From Tubiluchus corallicola (taxonomy: Eukaryota; Priapulida; Priapulimorpha; Priapulimorphida; Tubiluchidae): a stretch of DNA of 64,000 nucleotides. Below are positions 21,265 through 33,165 of this stretch, one piece after another. Every line of letters begins with the position of its first letter. The first letter of the stretch is position 1. The stretch is taken from the NCBI GenBank assembly GCA_030141605.1, contig JAQGDQ010000078.1:436001-500000 (forward strand). Reading direction: 5' to 3'. Made by a program: the position numbers and the translations under genes. The notes under the pieces are model-generated. The model was not told where the DNA came from and did no database searches. It saw only the letters and a list, made by a program, of their open reading frames with translations.

Positions 21265-24200
21265 TTATGGTTTCCATGGTCGCTGCCTCTTAGGTGTGCT
21301 GTACCTTTTTGTGTCCCATGTATCATTTAAGTCGCTTACACGAATAGTATCTGGCCAAGGACTTGTGTCATCACGTCTTATGCTGCTTAAATCTGGCGTT
21401 TTTTGCTCGGCAACAGTCTTGTCAATGTCTTTCATCAATTGTTTGCCTGTAGAGACCAACCGTCTGACATCTGAAGTCAAATCATTCATATCTCTCTTTA
21501 CGTGTTTCATATCTGGCGTGGCAGCCGATTCTATATAATCGAGTTCTTTCTCTGTGCGTTTGAGAACTGCTTCTAAACTATCATCGGAGTTGGTGTCAAA
21601 ATCGACATGCTTATTCTTGTTGTTCTTGCTTCTTTCAGTTTTCGTGATTAGATCATTCTTTGTGGTTTTAAGCATATTTAACCTAGCTTCTAACGTTTTA
21701 ATTTTGTCCTCCGCAAGGTCTGCTTCTAAAGATGATGAATTTAAATTGCTTTTTAACCTCCTTATTTCCATCTTGTGTTGTTTGCGAATGTTAACCAACT
21801 CCTGCTCTTGTTGTTCAACTACGACTTGTAATGCGGCGTACTTTACGCACGCTTTGCGTAGCGCCTTCTCCAGTCTGCCAATAACCTTCTTCTGCTCTCG
21901 CTTCTCTGTCTCGCAGATTTTCAGTTGTTTAGCTAAGGATTCTGCTTCCGCCATTACACTTTCCAAGGCGGATGATAACTTAACTCGAGAGTGTGCCGCT
22001 TCCTTCTTCTCGGAGAGTGATTTGTTCAATTCTTTGTCAAGTTTTCGAACACTGAAACGCAATTCGTCAATAAGATTGTCCTTGTCCTTAAATGCTTTTT
22101 CATTTTTCTCTAAAAATGTTGTCTCTTGGTCTGCCAATGATTCCTGAAGAGCCGTTCGAGCCATGTGCAAATCTTTCTCTGTGTCACGCAATTTAGCTGA
22201 CATACGTCTCAAGTGCGGTTCTTCCATTTCGTCAGGAATATCATTTATACCAACCGCATACGTTTCCTTTAACTTGTTCTCCAACTCAGATATAGTCATT
22301 TTTAAATCGTTGACCTCCTCATTACTAGATGACAGCTCAGGTTTTCTACTCCGCTCAACTTTTAATGATGGTTCGGATAAAGATAACTTTAAGGTCTTGA
22401 ATTTAATTTCATTTTCCGTTAATACCTTCTCCAGTTGCGTTAATGCCTCATCTTTTGCGACTAATTGCCTTTTCAAATCTTCTATAAGTCTTTTATCAAC
22501 TTGATTCTTTTCCAACTCTGAATCAGCAGCGGCCCTTCTAGTCGCGCTGAGCTCACCTTGCAGATCTGCAATCTTAGACAAGAGAGTTGTAACCTCACGT
22601 TGTTTTGCTTCTAGATCCTGACACACCTCACTATAACTGTTATTCAGTGAATTCACCTTGCTCGTCAAAGTGTCCATAGTTTCGGTGAATTTCTTCTCTG
22701 CGTCTCGCTTCAGCGCGCTTATTCGTCTCTCGCCTGCATCTTCCAACGCATCGTAATCTTTCTGTAGCTCAGCCAGCTTGTTCCTCAGCTTTTGTATTTC
22801 TTGATTTTTATCAGCTATCTCCATCTTGTGTGCTTTACTTTGTGCTGTCATTTGGGCGCGCATTTCGTCAAGCTAAAAATATTTAAAGAATGGTAAGTTA
22901 AAGCCATGGCGAGAATGAGAATTGATGACAGTTTTGGGCATAGTTCGGTGTTGGAAAATGTAATTTTGAATAATGAATGAATAACGTTTTATTGCAAGCA
23001 CGCCTGCAAAACCTATATAATCCTGATGTCTAATGTCTTGCTAATTGTAACTTTAATTTGCCGAGAAAACAGCCGTCTCAAAGCTAGGCAAGTATACGTA
23101 GAAGCTAACTAAATCTAGTGGCACTTTTTTTTATAAAATAGGCAGATTTCTGAATAAATAAATAAACAAAACCAATGATTCCAAAAGGAAGAATTCGCAT
23201 AATAGTTTTGCAGGGTTCAAATTCACACCACATCGGAATGAACTTAAAGTGACCTTAAAACGGCTGTAATAAGCATTTTACGCCAAAACCACAACCTATG
23301 ACACAGACATCGTGGCTGTGAGAAGTACAGATAGAAATAAATTGCTCGAGCTGTTTTAGATTACCGAATTTTGCTTTTGCTATGACGAATTCTAGATAAC
23401 TTTCGCCCAGCCGAGTTTAAACAAAATTACTAAAACTTTTCAATAAACGTAAATTAAAATAATAAGTAGTTGTTTTAACAAAAACCTATCGCAAGAAACG
23501 CAGGTATCGCGAACAAAAGACTTGTTTTAAAAATAGATAGTAATTTTGACTGTGGTATGTAAATAGGTGTTTGATTCCACAATAGAAGAGCGGCAGATGA
23601 GAATGACCGTTCTCCACAAGTGACGAGTTGTGCTCTAGGTTGGACCAAGTTCACTGAATTTGGTAATCTCAAACTACGTTGAGGAATATACCACGAAACT
23701 AATTCCTGATTGTAAGGGGGAACCAGCTGTTGCATACAGATATACATGTACTACAACTAGGCTAATTACTATTAGTATTACTAAGCAGACCTCTATTACT
23801 AAGTAGACTATGGGTCCGTTGAATGCTGGATTCTTGTTTGTGGAGTGCAGAGCTGTTATAAAAGGCCCGAAAAGGGAATTAGAAAATAACTGGGAAATAC
23901 GATTGTGTTTTTAGACTAAGGGAAAGACAAGATTTGGTTGCGTTGTATATGTGTTACCACATTGATGTACAAGAATTTTAAGAAATTGTTTCTACTTTTT
24001 AAGGCCCGCGCTTTTTCAAATGCATTCTGCAACATTGTCTATGATTCATTCTATTTTATGTTTCTTATCTAGTTCCGGTTCAGATCAGAATGACCTATAG
24101 TTGTATATCTAATACAAGTCAAACGTCGGACACAATGCACAATTAATTAAATATAATTTCTTACCGTATCGGCCATTTCCCTCTTAAGAGCTTCAACTTT

Positions 24201-24647
24201 GGCACTGCTTTCTGAAACCGCCATTTCTTTTTCTTCGTTTGAGTAGTGTAGCTCCTTTAACATATCTTGAAATTCAGAGATCATTGTTTGTTGTTTTGTC
24301 ATCTCGTCCCTGTATGCCTCCATTATTGTTCGGTTCCCGCTCACCGTCTTCTCAAATTTTGTTAAAAAGTCGTTGGCCGCTTGCTTATTGCACTGTTTCT
24401 GCCGCTCACACAATTCGTTCGCTCGGGCAATTTTCTCTCCTAGTTCAGCAATTTCGAATTTTGTTGTTGTAAGCGACGAGGTAGCATTGCTAGTGAGATC
24501 TCCACGATATGAGTAAGGAGAAGGCGAGCACCTAGTTCTGCCTTCTTGAACTATCCCTCCAGCTGGACATTCGTCACAAGCCGTATATCTTGACAAGTCT
24601 TTTCGCGTTTTCTCTAAATTAGCGATGGCTTCGTTAATCTCGTCCAT
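21265..24647 (-). CDS. Long coiled-coil protein, two exons
   Basis: Exon 1 is 24165-24647 (ATG at 24645-24647, 161 codons, donor GTAAGA, phase 0). Exon 2 is 21265-22872 (acceptor TTTTTAG, 535 codons plus stop). The joined protein is 696 residues. After about 50 residues with a Cys-containing patch (CDECPAGG) and a Ser-rich linker, nearly the whole chain is charged heptad sequence rich in E, K, L and Q, with no glycine or proline breaks for long stretches. The C-terminus is different: prolines, TSPWPDTIRVSDLNDTW, and a basic end (TPKRQRPWKP). This suggests a rod-like structural or scaffold protein, perhaps cytoskeletal or centrosomal. I recognise no family, and similarity searches would be blurred by coiled-coil composition. 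It converges on the SRCR-CUB gene. Its only intron contains a LINE remnant in the same orientation. Confidence 0.8.
22968..23760 (-). mobile_element. LINE remnant (CR1/L2-like ORF2 C-terminus and 3' end)
   Basis: The - strand frame 23475-23747 reads YIPQRSLRLPNSVNLVQPRA...GERSFSSAALLLWNQTP...LLSIFKTSL, the standard end of a non-LTR reverse transcriptase ORF. Downstream, an AATAAAACG signal and an (ATTC)n tail occur at 22970-22995. It sits in the coiled-coil gene's intron in the same orientation and is 5' truncated. Confidence 0.75.
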
Positions 24648-25039
24648 AACGTCACTGCTTCAGACTATTATAAATAATTATAATGTTCATCTACTGTAAT
24701 TGTAAATAATAATTTTCTGTTGCAGAATGCTTCATGATTGCAATAAAGCATTGTTGGTCGTCAGGGAAGCTCAGTTCTTGTTTCTATGCCGAACTTAATT
24801 TGCATAACGACTATTAACCATGGCAACTCGGGTTACTTGTAGCATTGTGTTACGTGCCACGTGAGTGGTTTCTGACTGCCATTGCATACTAAATGTCTCT
24901 TGTCAGAGCGCGTATTTCTGTAGCCTAAAGGCTTGTAGTCATGCTAGTACAGTCTTCGTCATTGGTAGTCTAGATCTGTTAAGTAAGACAAACAAAAACG
25001 TTGGTTATTTTGTAGAATTCGTCAAAATCTCATTTCGCG

Positions 25040-25350
25040 TGCTCCAATGCTGATTCACAACTTTTTAATATTACCAAAATTTGATTACTGTGATACGGTT
25101 TATTCATCGGCAGGAACTACATTGCTGAGCAGGTTACAGATCATGCATAACAGAGTTGCATGAATTATTTTAGTGTGACCCATGCGAATACATTATCAAC
25201 ATGCATAGAAAACTAAACTGGTCACCACTGGAAATCCGATGGTAAAGGCATATAGTACGCTTATGTATAAAATACTTAAAAGTGACCAAAAATCCTTTAA
25301 ACAACATTTTTTTATATATCCTTAATAAATATCTTTTCTTATCTTATCTT
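25040..25350 (+). mobile_element. LINE remnant (reverse transcriptase tail)
   Basis: The + strand translation contains FDYCDTVYSSAGTTLLSRLQ and IMHNRVA, then after a stop and shift LNWSPLEI-like and MYKILK sequences, all hallmarks of the CR1/Jockey thumb region. It ends with AATAAAT and a (TTATC)n tail at about 25325-25350. Inactive. Confidence 0.7.
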
Positions 25351-25574
25351 ATTTTAACATTAACTAACATTATCAATTGTACTTTGTTTGTGAGAAATAC
25401 GGCAAGTGTAAATTAATTTAGACCAATATTATGCAGTATAAAACTCTCAAAGTGGCTGCAGCTATTTTACCCAAGGTTTCGCAATGTAAAATTAACATAA
25501 AAAGAAACAGGTGTGTCTGTAATTAGTGCGTCATGTAGAATAGTTTGTGTCCACTGTTACTGAACATTATTATA

Positions 25575-25945
25575 ATTAGCTTCCTGCCATGGCCGGATTA
25601 TGAATATTTGGGATCCACAGATTAGTGAATTTATGGGCCCCCTAAGATAGAGCCTCCCTCTAACTCGCTTGGATCCGTTTTGAATATTTTTTACTCATGA
25701 TAATATAGTTTAGCGATATTCAGGCTTACATAGTTTGAAGTAAAGTTTTTGCAAATTTTTTAGATAAATTAGAATAGCTATTTTTTGTTTGTCAATAATA
25801 AGTTCTTTAAGAAATACCAGTATTTCGGTGTTTATTGCAAATTAAATTTGTATGCATTTCAGCACATACATAGTGGAAAAAACAGATTTTTTACCAAATG
25901 TTACCAAGCCTTGAAGGCATCCAAGGTTGAAGGGTCTTATGCCGT
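25575..25945 (-). mobile_element. hAT-like element, family H copy 2
   Basis: The reverse complement aligns by eye with 13190-13568. Shared blocks include GGTAACATTTGGTAAAAAAT, TTTGCAATAAA and the end TCCGGCC(A/C)TGG. The target duplication could not be defined. Confidence 0.55.
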
Positions 25946-26469
25946 AGCCTTTATTAGCTTATAGGATAATCGAGCTCTGCCACACTATGTATGAATAAAT
26001 GTTTGACAGTCCACCAGGTAAGTCACAGTCCGACAGCAACACAAGACAGATGACGCGTCGGATGTGCTCCAATAGCTTCACTAACAACTTCACCAAGATG
26101 GCTACAACTATACCATCACCCATTCAGGTCATATCAGTCCTTCATAAGCCACACTATCATATCACTGTAATAAAAATGTATGGGAGAACCTTTTGTAGAA
26201 AACCCAGCTATTTGAGAATGTATACAATAAGCAAGCATTTTTAGACTTGATAATGTAATTTACTTTGAGAATACGATTTTTTTAACAAAATGTTAGTACG
26301 TGTGGTTCACAAAGCTAGTGTGTAGAATTACAAAAATCCTCATTACAAGGTCTGTGTACTCGTACTGCACAGAATACATAAAAAAGCCCGTTACTACATA
26401 TATTTACAATATTATTAATTAAGACGAATTGGCAATCTGCTGCGTACTGAAAACTCGGGTTAGCTTAAA

Positions 26470-26560
26470 ATTGGACACCGGTTTCTTCTATTTTCCAAGG
26501 CAAAGACACCGGCCTATTTTCTATCTTTTCCGCCAAGACACCGGCCAACTAAACGGCGGC
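26470..26560. repeat. Short tandem repeat with GACACCGG core
   Basis: Three units containing GACACCGG(T/C)(T/C) spaced about 34-40 bp apart and separated by C/T-rich sequence, 650 bp upstream of the MTMR start codon. The role is unknown. Confidence 0.5.
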
Positions 26561-26915
26561 TAGGGCGTTTTATATACAAAATTCTTATGGTGTTCCAGCA
26601 ATGAACAAAAAACTGGGCCCATTTTTGGAGGTTTTTCATCTGAAGTTCCTATAAGAACCTCTTGTAGAAAAAACGTCCCAGCTAGCAGCGCTTTGTGATG
26701 GCCCTAAGGATATTAAAGCTTTTAATATACATCAAAATTAATGTAATAATATAACAATAAATATTTAGAAAGGGGAGAAACCGGGTTATACGATGTTGTA
26801 GGTATTTTTTTCCAAATGCCATGATGGGAAAATTTTTTGAACGTCGTACCCTGTACCATAATTCTGTTTACGTGTACTCATTACAATAATTCACTAGGAT
26901 TTATAATTAATTTTA

Positions 26916-27116
26916 TTAACCTATATTAATAAGTTTATCAGGTTTAATGTTCTTACAAGCATTTTTGCTACAATACTTGACACGCACTGCGCAAAAAGCT
27001 GAAAGCAGAGTTGCGCTTTTCGTAGAATTAGTGGATGAAGCCATTTGTTTGTCTGAAGCCAACATTAAATGCGATATTTGGTTCATAAAATTGCCTGCAG
27101 AGGACGCAGCTGACAT
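26916..27116 (-). CDS. Small open frame head-to-head with MTMR, doubtful
   Basis: A 66-residue frame beginning MSAASSAGNFMNQISHLMLA; an in-frame upstream ATG at 27182 would add 22 residues. Its start lies 105 bp from the MTMR ATG on the opposite strand, consistent with a shared bidirectional promoter. Within it a good donor (CTTGTAAGAA, around 26955) may end a first exon, in which case the remaining frame is intronic read-through and the gene continues to lower coordinates. AATAAA overlaps the predicted stop, which instead supports a complete short transcript. The product is not recognised. A 60-codon frame on the opposite strand covers the same stretch, so the coding claim is weak. Confidence 0.25.
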   Translation of the reverse strand: MSAASSAGNFMNQISHLMLASDKQMASSTNSTKSATLLSAFCAVRVKYCSKNACKNIKPDKLINIG

Positions 27117-27220
27117 TTGTAAGCGTTGAGAATCTTGTGCAGTACAGTCCTGTGGACGAAAATTTATGCAGTTCGGCAGCATCCATAGACATACATTTTA
27201 GATAATTTTAATATTTATTT
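27117..27220. promoter_or_regulatory. Candidate bidirectional promoter or 5' UTR of MTMR
   Basis: A 104-bp gap separates the start codons of the small - strand frame and of MTMR. No TATA box with good spacing was seen. The call rests only on the head-to-head layout. Confidence 0.25.
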
Positions 27221-30200
27221 ATGGATTTCATAAAGACGGCTAAGGTTAGAGTTTGTATTATTGTTTTGAACATAGTAATTTTACTTACTGCAGTTTGTGA
27301 TCGTTTTGTTTAGATTTATGGTGATTTAATAGGCCAATAGTCAAAGGCTAAAGCTAAGGTATAGTCATATTATTATGCTCATGTTTATTAAATTCGCTGT
27401 GTTACTCACTGATTCAAGAATTTCTTTTTCACATTTGTTTCTATATTTTTTTCAATTTCGAATATACAACATAGAGTATATGTTACAGGTAATAAAAAGA
27501 ACTAAAATTAGTTAACTGGCACACTATAATTATAATGTGTTTGCATGGCAAAATCGTCCAGAAGTCGGTTGGCAGTTAAGCTTTTCTAGGTATTCATATA
27601 TCCTGAATCTCCAGTTCATGTAGATCATTGTGATACCAAGCTCATCACTCCATGTTATTTACAAGATGAGATAATCCACGTTGAAATTGAGGTGCACACT
27701 ACGCACTGAAAAACATTAACTGAGAAAATCACTTATAAATTAGCCATGATTTTTTGTCACATTTCTACGTAGCACTTAACATCCGCACAAGTCTTGGTTG
27801 CTAAGGACTTTGCAAGAATACGTTGAAATTATGTTTAACTCCATTAGATGGCTCTTCCTGGCAAAGGTCTGGGCTTGACAGCTGAAAAAAACCTGGAGCG
27901 AAATGGGTGCTTCCACGAGTTTTTTTCAATTGCAGTACTAGTTTCTAGCCAGCAAAGTGGATAGGGGGGTAAAAATTAGATTTTTAGTATTTTTTGAATA
28001 TTTTCTTGATAATTTGATGCTAGAATACAGAAGTCCAATATATGTAGCATTTGTTTTTATAAAAAAACAAAAAATTGACATTCGACCAAATGTTTGGTGC
28101 ATTCTGCTTTGAAGCACTATAACGTAGTTTTAACTATACTGACTTGTGGACATTTTTGGTCTGCAAGCACACATATAATCTGTATTTTGTGATGCAAGTT
28201 CACAAGCATATAGCTTGACAAGTTAACAGTCCAATTCTTCTGTGCTAATCATGAAAGAAAGAAAGATCAGAATTTAAACAAAAACCGTGAAAATTGCCAC
28301 CATGATTATTATGATTTCTGAAATCATTTGGGCTTTTTCCATTAAACATTTCATAAAAATGTTTAACTAGGTTAGAATACTGTATTACTCTTCAGAAAAT
28401 AGTTATTTTATTTTACTACTATTTGTGTAAGCTTTATTATCAGTTACTATAACAGAAAAATTATGTAGTGTAAATTTATTGTGATTAAATTCACTGTATC
28501 CAATAGCTTGTGGAATTTTGGTACTGTCAATTGATAATTTTGGCTAGTCTGTACCTGATGCTTTTACCTGAATGCTTAGCTGTCAAGAATTCTCTGCTTC
28601 ACCCTTCTTATAGTGTATACATTATCTTCACTGAGCCGTAGCTGCACCTCTGTGGCTTCATCTAGGTTTATTCAGCAGTAAATTGTTAGTATCCTTTAAT
28701 AAACTGAAACTGAATCTTTATGATATTATATTATCAAAAATTACATTTGTTACAAACCTTGTACGCGATGTTGCAAATTAAACAGAGATCTCTAAATTTC
28801 TTTTTTTCGATGCCTCACTGTGCATCTCTATTTTGAACACTACAGTGATAGCAATGTATTTAAACCAGAATGTACTTTCTTATTATTTGAATAAACTTAT
28901 ACCCATTTAATTGTTTAGGCTGTAGTTTTAAATACTTAAGTTCACATCTCAACTTGGATGTCTGGCCGCTTGTGACATGTCTCTCACTTGATTCATGTTA
29001 TATGTGTTTTTTGCATAATTCAATATAGTAAACTCATTATAATGCCTGGCTAGTTATTTTTTGTGTCTTTAGGTGTTATGTACATTTCAATATCAGTTTT
29101 GAATTTAGTCTTTTCAGCATCACTAGCCCTATGTTGTGTAATAAATATTATGTCGTTTCATCATCATTGTTTGTTTATTTAGGTTTTATGATCGTTTTTC
29201 TAATATGTAATAAAGCAAATAGTGGTGTAAGTATATAATCATAAACTTTGATTCTAGAATCAAATCAGAATCTTCTTGTTTCTTTTTTCATAGTTTAAAG
29301 TTTTTTATGATACAAGGTAATTGACAAGTTTACAGGTTCAACTTTTAGCGTTTTAAATCAAGACTGGGCCAATCTAGACATACTGAATTCAGTGGACCTG
29401 CTCGATTTCCTGCTTTCTTTATCATTTCTGAATAGCATAAAAATGTAGTTTTTTCCAACGCTATCGATTCCGTCATAGTATTATTACGATTGTGCTAATA
29501 CTGTAAAAGAAAAAAGTGCAAAGGTCAAATGCCATTGTTTTACATTTCAGATAAATAATGTCAGATTAGTGGATAGATTTAATGGAAAAAAGGCAACAGT
29601 TGGCACCTTGTATATGACAACTACTCATCTCATATTTGTAGACAGTGAAAGAAAACTAGAAACATGGGTAATTAAACAAACATCTACTTATTATTCAACA
29701 AATTTAAAGGTATTTTAATTGAGGTAGTATAACTTCTTTACATCATCTTCGTAATGTTTTCTTTTCCTACTAATTTTGTTGTGAGTATGAACTGAGTTCT
29801 AGAGTGACCATGTGTTACATATATACAAATCAAACTACCCAAGTATAATAAAGATCAGTTAGTGCCAATATTTTTGTGATTTCACTGTTCTGTTTTGCAG
29901 GTTCTTTTAACTCATATCAGTGCAATAGAGAAACTGCCATTGAGCACAATTGGTTCCCCACTACAGATTCGCTGCAAAACTTTTCAGGTATTAACCAATT
30001 GTGTTTAATCAGTACTGAATTTATATACGAAAAGTTATGACAGTTAAGTTGTACTATTAATAAACAGAATTAAAGGAAAACAGGGGGATTTTTCACATCC
30101 TACACACGTGTGTAGTATGGTAAAAAGTGTGCGTCTCAACACCTATAATAATGCGAAAGTGTTTTTGATAATTACCGTATTTTCCCGTGTATAAGAGACC

Positions 30201-33131
30201 CTTTTTTGCTCAGAATTTTCACTTTAAAAATAGGGGGTCTCTTATACATGGGAGTAAGTCTTTTCAATAAGATGCATAAATTGTGACTCTAATGATTTTA
30301 AAGAAATAAGTGCTCTACAACTGTTTTGCGTGTCGCGTTCGACTATGAAGCGGTTGTAAGCAATACAAGCATCGTGACACAGACATTATCTCCTCGTTTT
30401 CTCTTTTCCTGTTACAGGTTTGCAGGTACGCACTTTAATATATACCAGTACTCTTTTTCTACAACACATTAACTGGTTTTATTTTGTTTTCAGTACCGCA
30501 CTGAGTTGAAAAAAGTTGTACTCTACCCTCTAAAAATGTCCGTCTGAAAAAACTTTTTTCCAGAATTTTTGCCTAAAAATTGAAGGGGTCTCTTATACAC
30601 AAGGGTCTCTTATACACGGGAAAATACGGTAGATGATAGGTTAAAACCTTAATTAATGGCCATTGAGCCCAATTAGTGATGACATCACAACCAAACATAA
30701 TTTTCAACAGCACAGATGTGCCACGAGCGTATTGCACATGTTTGCGAAAGTGAAATTGAAGTACAGTACTACTGTACAACATTCCATGTGATATACAAAA
30801 AATCTGCAATTTTTATGTTTAAAATCAAATTTCAAGTTTAGTACTGTGCTTATGCATGAGCTCTTGAATGTGTGCAGTATGTCACAGCTGAACATTTCTG
30901 AACTGAGAAGTACATCACCTGTTTTTTGTGCAACACTGTGCAACTACATTTCTGTTTCTGAAATGTAGGCGTTAGTGCCCACCTAACTAGGGAATGGCGA
31001 AATGCATGTAACAGTGGAGAACTAGCCATGCGAAAATGCAAAATTACCGATCTGTGGTAATCATTTTTCACATAAATCATTCTTGAATAAGTAGTATGTT
31101 GTCTTTCAATATTTTATGGAGTAGATTGCTTTGAATTATTGTTTAAGATTACACCCAGTTTTCCTTTAGCATTAACTATGTGCAAAAAATTGTCACTCGT
31201 TTTCGGTTAAGCTGCTTAAGTAAGTTGTGAATGTTATTTTTTGTGATTTTTCTCTTTTTTAGAGCTTGACATTTGTAATACAACGGGAAAAAGACTGCCA
31301 AGATGCATACACGTCGCTTGTTAAACTCTCTAGCCCAGTTAATGTTGACGATCTGTACGCTTTTCATTATATGCCATCTAGTAACAGTATGCACAAATCC
31401 GCAGGGTGGAATATTTATGACGCACGGACAGAGTTTGCCCGCATGGGAGTTCCTAATGAGCACTGGTGCATGAGCAATATTAATTCTGATTATGAGGTAT
31501 TTTAAGTTTCTTATTGCCATGAAATCTTGCCATACAGAGCAAAGCTTGAAATGCTTGTAAGCGTTGCTTGAGATAGTGGCATTAATAATTGTGAGCACTT
31601 ATTGAAATTAGTTTTATTGACGTTAAAGTTAATGGCCGTTTTGCTATAGGGTTATCAATTTTCCCTACAATTTGTATTTGTTAGGTTTATGCTTTTTCCT
31701 ACAATCTTTTATGTACACCTCAGTGGGACAGAGCTGCCAGGCACTGGGCTACACAACTTGGATGTTCATTTGTTAAACGTTTGCACTACTTGGCACAACT
31801 AGAAAAAAACCTAGATTTTTTTATTTCCTATTTTAGTGAAGCATAGTGGCTGTTTTATAAAAAGAGAGCTGAGGCAGGGAGTGGCACTCTCTCTTTCAGA
31901 CTAACACTGACACGATACTTGAAAGTCAGGCAAACTTCTAAAGCTGCCTCTAGTGTTGGCATATGGCTCACTGCAATTAATTCATTAATATGGTAATTCG
32001 ATTTGGGTTTGGCATAGTGGAAAGTAAATTCACCGTCATTGTGTTGCATTCTGGCCTGAAAAGTTGAAAAGCCTGCTTTAACTTTGGAATAAACAAACGG
32101 TAGAAATTGTTCACGAGCTCACTACATAATAAAGGACCACAATAACAGCTTGTTGTTCTCTGTTTTTCTTATATGATTTTCTGTGCAAGTCAAAGTAAAT
32201 AACTGTTCAAGTTCAAGTTAGTTGAAATATGCAGACGTCAGAGCTCATATGTAACTAAAATTACTGCCACATTTAATTTTCTTTATTTTAGCTTTGCGAC
32301 ACGTACCCTAAGCAAATTTGTGTTCCGAGGTCTGCTAGTACACCTATTGTAGTAGGAAGCAGCAAGTTTCGTAGTCGCGGTCGTCTACCTGTCCTATCTT
32401 ATCTTCTTGAGTCTAATAATGTACGTATAATTTATTTATCAGCGTTGTATGCTTATTTTGAATTATGTATTGGTAAAGACATAAGACTCTTACTTGTGAA
32501 TATGAATATATCCATGGCTCATCCATGTGTCATTTTGTGCAGTTATTTGATTTGTGCTAAAAAGTCTTTATTGTTTAAGAGCTGAAAGACTGACATTGCA
32601 TTTTGATGATCAAACTATGTCATTACTGGTTCACTGTTTTGTCAAGACTAGTGAACTAAAATAGTGTAGACATTACAGATATGAATTCATTTAACTTATT
32701 TTTCAATAGAATGATTTGAGGAAACTGAACAATAATCTTACAACTATCAGCTGATAATAATGCCAAATGTTTCCTTAATATAAATGTGTATAATATAATG
32801 TGGTCATCCAACTTAGAAGCAGAGATATGAGCAAATTTTAATATTGGCGGTGGCCATTTTAAAGTTGAAGATAGAAGGCTGACTTAGAGATTCTCAAAAA
32901 ATGGAAAGATAGATTTGATATTCTCTATATCTTAACGATTATGAAAATGTATAATTTAGTTCAAATGTCCAAAACATTTGAACAAAAGTACATGAAGAAC
33001 TAGACTATATTGTTTTATTAAAAATCACCAACTGAATTAACAATTTGAATGTACTAGTAATCACATGAGCTTACAAATTATTTATATATTTTATTTTATG
33101 CAATTTAAATTACCACTTCTGAATAATAATA

Positions 33132-33165
<34 letters not shown>

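Noticed and set aside
21296-22504. Three + strand frames of 80-197 codons
   Set aside because: They are antisense to the coiled-coil exon, whose composition keeps the opposite strand open.
30573-31598. Several - strand frames of 76-140 codons
   Set aside because: They cover the inverted-repeat element, repeat family B and the antisense of MTMR exon 4.
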